Source of the DNA: an uncultured Clostridia bacterium
GTDB taxonomy: Bacteria; Bacillota; Clostridia; Oscillospirales; Acutalibacteraceae
Direction of reading: 5' to 3'
Assembly (NCBI GenBank): GCA_944384995.1
Contig: CALWVN010000011.1
Coordinates: forward strand, 1 to 55,137
DNA: 55,137 bases
The notes under the pieces: model-generated
Databases searched by the model: none
What the model was told of the DNA's origin: nothing
What the model saw: the letters and a program-made list of their open reading frames with translations, nothing else
Shown: positions 52,540 to 55,137 of the stretch, one piece after another
Layout of the letters: every line of letters begins with the position of its first letter
Numbering within the stretch: the stretch's first letter is position 1
Translations under genes and position numbers: made by a program

Positions 52540-53373
52540 TTATGTGAGGTCTGAAACGGACAACGGCACCGCATTCGGCGATGAAAACACAACGCTTTGA
52601 TTGGTATAAGAAATACCGTTTTCCAAGCAATATATAATTTGTATCACACCGCCGTGCGTGACCAAAAGCGTGTCGCCCGCGGCGTTTTCGTAATTTGCTT
52701 AAGCTGCCGGGAATCGAACACAATATGGTTTTCAGCGGATGCTTCCCGCGCGGGCAGCGTTAAAAAGCTTGAAATACGTCAAGATCCTTACGCTTTTGTG
52801 CCTTGCCCGCACAAAAATCCTCTCGCTGAAAACTGCTGCGCACCGAAAAACGATGGCGGCAGGGATGGGATTTTCGTTTTGAGCACGCAGGCGGGCTGGC
52901 GCCTGCCAAGGGTGAAAAAGGGAAAGGCCGCCGTGCCGGCGCGTTTTCGGCATATTGGGTTCGACTCTCGGCAGCTTAAAGGCTTTCCACGCAGATGCGA
53001 TCCTGTCAAAAAATGCATGCGGGCTTTCGCCGTTTGGATAATACTCGTCCCATGCAAGTGCTCGATAAAACATGCCCGGGAATTGCCGTTCGGCCTGCAC
53101 ATGCTCCATATCGGCAAGAAGACCGTTATTGATTTCCCGAATTTGCGGGGCGGCAGTTACAGGCAAAGACAGCGCCTGCGCAAGACGTTCGGCAGTCTGC
53201 ACAGCCCGCGGCAAATCACTTGAAAAGATGCGGTGTACATGCATTGCCGTATTCATCAGAATGGACTCTGCCAAACGCTCCGCCTGCAACACGCCTGTAT
53301 CCGTCAAGCCTGAGTGGCTCCACCCGCCGCGAACGGTTTGATCCTCTTCCCCGTGCCGAATCAAGTACAGCAT
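52540..53373 (-). pseudogene. Histidine phosphatase (phosphoglycerate mutase-like), split by an insertion
   Basis: The gene starts at ATG 53373 (AGAGG upstream) with MLYLIRHGEED, whose RHG motif carries the phospho-accepting His7, and reads normally to AWKAFK at 52980. The expected second half, ENAAGDTLLVTHGGVIQII with the second catalytic His, is found at 52540-52697. The 273-bp element 52703-52975 separates them. Translation runs into the element and stops at 52732, giving a 214-residue product that lacks the second His. Joining the halves at a single TTAA still leaves the downstream part out of frame by one base, so further decay has occurred or the boundary differs slightly. The intact protein would have had about 185 residues. 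It follows a NUDIX gene by 28 bases. Confidence 0.88.
52703..52975. mobile_element. 273-bp MITE-like element with inverted ends and TTAA target duplication
   Basis: Both ends carry the same 25-base inverted repeat (52703-52727 and 52951-52975; 22 of 25 identical), consensus beginning GCTGCCGRGARTCGAAC. The element is flanked by TTAA on each side (52699-52702 and 52976-52979). Read outward, each end looks like a tRNA T-arm (GTTCGAYTCYCGGCAGC). The interior has no convincing ORF, so it is non-autonomous. It interrupts a histidine phosphatase gene, which defines its boundaries independently. Confidence 0.82.
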
Positions 53374-53401
53374 TTTGTCAGCCTCTTCATGTAAGAAAAA
53401 T

Positions 53402-53866
53402 CTATACATCCAAACCCAATAACTCTTTATGCGCCGACGCCCAACGAAGCACGGCTTCGGCTCGGCTTTCGAGACGGGGCAGCGCATCCAAGGCAAAATA
53501 TTCAAGCGCAAGGCTTTCGTCGTCCGTGATGCGCAGATCACCGCTGACCTCTAAAGCCCGGTACAAGGCGACAACGGAATACAGCTTGTCGCCGTTCGGG
53601 TATTCAAAGTAAAAGTCCCGCCCCGAAAACACAGTCAAAAGCCGCAGCTCTTGTGCGCAAAGCCCGGTTTCCTCCGCAAGCTCGCGCCGCGCCGTATCCT
53701 CCAAGGACTCCCCTAACTCCATGCCGCCGCCCGGGATGCCCCATGTATGCGTATCGGCACGCAGGTTCAGCAAAACCTTTTGATCCTGTATCACCAAAAC
53801 CGTCGCGCCCGCCGACAAAAGCGGTCTATGCCCCACCAATTTACGCAGTTCCTTTAAATAGCTCAT
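53402..53866 (-). CDS. NUDIX hydrolase
   Basis: 154 residues. Intact NUDIX box GGGMELGESLEDTARRELAE plus ETG (~residues 46-68), preceded by the usual LLNLRADTHTWGIPGG strand. Hydrolyses nucleoside diphosphates linked to another moiety, such as oxidised nucleotides or sugar nucleotides; substrate unknown. AAAGGA lies nine bases before ATG 53866, better placed than for the ATG at 53875. It precedes the disrupted phosphatase in a two-gene unit. Confidence 0.92.
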   Translation of the reverse strand: MSYLKELRKLVGHRPLLSAGATVLVIQDQKVLLNLRADTHTWGIPGGGMELGESLEDTARRELAEETGLCAQELRLLTVFSGRDFYFEYPNGDKLYSVVALYRALEVSGDLRITDDESLALEYFALDALPRLESRAEAVLRWASAHKELLGLDV

Positions 53867-53898
53867 GCCGTTCATTCCTTTATCTTGCTTGAAGCCGG

Positions 53899-54909
53899 TT
53901 AAAAGGCGATCTCTGTAAAGTCATACATATCTTTTGTCGCCTCTGCGTTCGTGTGGATCGTGACCAGCGAACAGCCGGGTGCATCTGTAATGGAATAGCC
54001 CGACGAACGGACGACCTGATAGTATGTTTTGTTATAAAAGCTCACGTAATTTGTTTCGGGATGGATGTGCCCGATGGAAACAAGACCCACACAGCCCGCA
54101 TCTGCCAGTGCATCGTCCAAAGCGTCGTTGCCGTCGATCCCTGTATAAAAATCAGCGGGAACAGGTGCGATCTCTTCGGAATACGGCGTACCGTTCTGCC
54201 CGGAAAGGGCGAAATTCGGCGTATTCATATGGAAAAACAGGCTGACGGTGACATTCGGATTTGCCGACTGTTTTTCCACGATAGTACGGCTGGCCCACTG
54301 CACTTGATCGTCTTTCATATAGTCATAGTCGTTGTTCGCGTCGCGCGCCAGTGAATCCATAAAAATCAGGCTGTGCGCAAGCGTACCGTCAGCACGCAGC
54401 AGATCGACCACATACTGCGTCGCGCCTGTTAAATTCTCTTCATCGGCGACAATACAGTGGTTATACGTCGACAAAACAGCGACCACATCCTCGGTCGAAC
54501 CGTTCTTCTCGCCGTCGTTATTGCCGGGGACATACGCCCAATATTGCCCGAGCTCCTCAAACAGCGAGCCGACCGTTTCAAGCGCGGCAAGCTTATTAAA
54601 GCGCGGGTCAGCATTGTTCCCCTCGATCATATCCCCCGAGATCACGACCATGTCGGGCTTTTGCGTCTCTATTTGCGTGCGCATGGCGGCAAGCGTCTTT
54701 TCGTCCTTGCCCGTCGTGCCGCTGATGAGGTGGGTATCCGTAAATTGCAGCACGGTAAAGTCGCCGTTCGCGTCCACGGTAAAGGTCGGCACTGTCCGCC
54801 CGACAACCGAAGCGCTCTGCGCACGGTCTGTAATGTCTCCGCCGCACGCGGTCAAGCAGGTAAGCGCAAGCAGCAAAGCAAGCAAGCTGACACCGATTTT
54901 GGTTTTCAT
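53899..54909 (-). CDS. Calcineurin-like metallophosphoesterase lipoprotein
   Basis: 336 residues. Lipoprotein signal peptide with lipobox LTAC (Cys22), so anchored outside the membrane. Metallophosphoesterase motifs follow in order: LQFTDTHLI, VVISGDMIEG, PGNNDGE, FFHMNTP and SIGHIHPETN. It binds two metal ions and cleaves a phosphoester of unknown kind. Resembles the purple acid phosphatase/icc group. GGGGGAG lies before ATG 54909 and a promoter at 54936-54965. Confidence 0.9.
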   Translation of the reverse strand: MKTKIGVSLLALLLALTCLTACGGDITDRAQSASVVGRTVPTFTVDANGDFTVLQFTDTHLISGTTGKDEKTLAAMRTQIETQKPDMVVISGDMIEGNNADPRFNKLAALETVGSLFEELGQYWAYVPGNNDGEKNGSTEDVVAVLSTYNHCIVADEENLTGATQYVVDLLRADGTLAHSLIFMDSLARDANNDYDYMKDDQVQWASRTIVEKQSANPNVTVSLFFHMNTPNFALSGQNGTPYSEEIAPVPADFYTGIDGNDALDDALADAGCVGLVSIGHIHPETNYVSFYNKTYYQVVRSSGYSITDAPGCSLVTIHTNAEATKDMYDFTEIAF

Positions 54910-54935
54910 CCGTTTCTCCCCCGTTTCGTTTTTTC

Positions 54936-54965
54936 ATTGTAGCATGGGCAGGGAGAAAATGGCAA
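54936..54965 (-). promoter_or_regulatory. Promoter of the metallophosphoesterase gene
   Basis: Minus-strand TTGCCA (54960-54965), 18-base spacer, TACAAT (54936-54941), 27 bases before the start codon. Confidence 0.6.
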
Positions 54966-55024
54966 CATATCCTGCGCACATTCGTCAGAAAATACAAATC
55001 CAAGGACAAATTTGACATAAACAT

Positions 55025-55060
55025 AAAAAAGAACCTGTCCGAATGGACAGGTCCTTTTTT
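55025..55060. terminator. Terminator near the window end
   Basis: Stem ACCTGTCC (55033-55040) / GGACAGGT (55045-55052), A-rich before and six T residues after on the plus strand. No plus-strand gene ends here within the window; on the minus strand it would end a gene lying beyond the window. Confidence 0.8.
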
Positions 55061-55137
55061 AATTACACCCTAAAAACTGAACAAAGGGGGGAAGTGAGTG
55101 TGGGGGAAGAAAGAGAGGGGACAAGCAAGTGGTTTCA
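55061..55137. other. Terminal non-coding sequence, possibly rRNA-operon leader
   Basis: CCCTAAAAACTGAACAA (55068-55084) resembles the CCTTGAAAACTGAACAA-type sequences that flank rRNA genes in Bacillota. It is followed by a G/A-rich stretch to the window end. The likeness is by eye and the region is too short to confirm. Confidence 0.25.

Noticed and set aside
52732-53373. 214-residue phosphatase as a normal gene
   Set aside because: The last ~80 residues come from the inserted element; the true C-terminal half with VTHGG lies beyond it at 52540-52697.

Overview
The window looks like a chromosomal stretch of a strictly anaerobic, low-oxygen-adapted Bacillota (class Clostridia, probably a gut member of the Oscillospirales/Christensenellales type). 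Reasons: AGGAGG-type ribosome sites and TTGACA-N17-TATAAT promoters, a sensory-type [FeFe]-hydrogenase, a reverse rubrerythrin beside a PerR-like regulator, and a dense set of host- or plant-glycan hydrolases with GPH-family sugar symporters. Backbone genes are GC-rich; two short Xre-regulated islands (about 29.8-31.6 kb and 41.5-42.2 kb) are clearly AT-rich. The window begins exactly at the CCA end of a tRNA, so it may be a whole contig. Species-level identity cannot be read from this sequence. Layout. 0-9.2 kb: tRNA-Trp and tRNA-Met, then a glycan locus: a frameshifted GPH symporter, a DUF5696-type putative glycosidase, GH29 and GH95 alpha-L-fucosidases, and a divergent small GH101-like protein. 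None has a signal peptide, so import followed by cytoplasmic trimming of fucosylated, O-glycan-like sugars is the natural reading. 9.2-12.9 kb: a six-gene signalling operon (DRTGG protein, RsbW-like ATPase, HydS-like [FeFe]-hydrogenase, TIGR04076 protein, second DRTGG protein, PHP phosphoesterase). 12.9-14.0 kb: one ORF that fuses the first half of TrkA to the last third of TrkH, evidently by deletion. 14.2-22.0 kb: GH36 alpha-galactosidase, GH2 beta-galactosidase with a GNAT gene, and a GH30 lipoprotein overlapping a hypoxanthine-DNA glycosylase. 22.1-29.3 kb: housekeeping genes (upp, rpiB, tsaB, tsaE) and, divergently, a SEDS - double FHA - SEDS - class B PBP cell-wall operon. 29.3-32.6 kb: YbjN-like gene, an AT-rich divergent module (Xre repressor against a TPR/CFI-box protein plus a 56-residue Cys-rich protein), MmcQ/YjbR gene, and tRNA-Arg, tRNA-His, tRNA-Gln. 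32.9-41.3 kb: GH28, unknown gene, DUF3089 lipoprotein, tRNA-Leu, and a GH43-GPH-GH3 operon. 41.5-43.3 kb: second AT-rich Xre module, and a perR-reverse rubrerythrin operon. 43.4-51.3 kb: a response regulator-ABC-histidine kinase operon, an isolated 37-codon gene with its own promoter and terminator, interspersed repeats, and a heterodimeric ABC exporter with a possible attenuator. 51.4-55.1 kb: tandem-GNAT protein, a histidine phosphatase gene split by a 273-bp TTAA-flanked inverted-repeat element, a NUDIX hydrolase and a metallophosphoesterase lipoprotein. The most unusual observations are the TTAA-flanked element whose inverted ends look like tRNA T-arms, the TrkA-TrkH deletion chimera with microhomology at the joint, the two Xre modules that share an octamer in their promoters, the proton-transfer-Cys-less hydrogenase signalling operon, and the 37-residue peptide unit.
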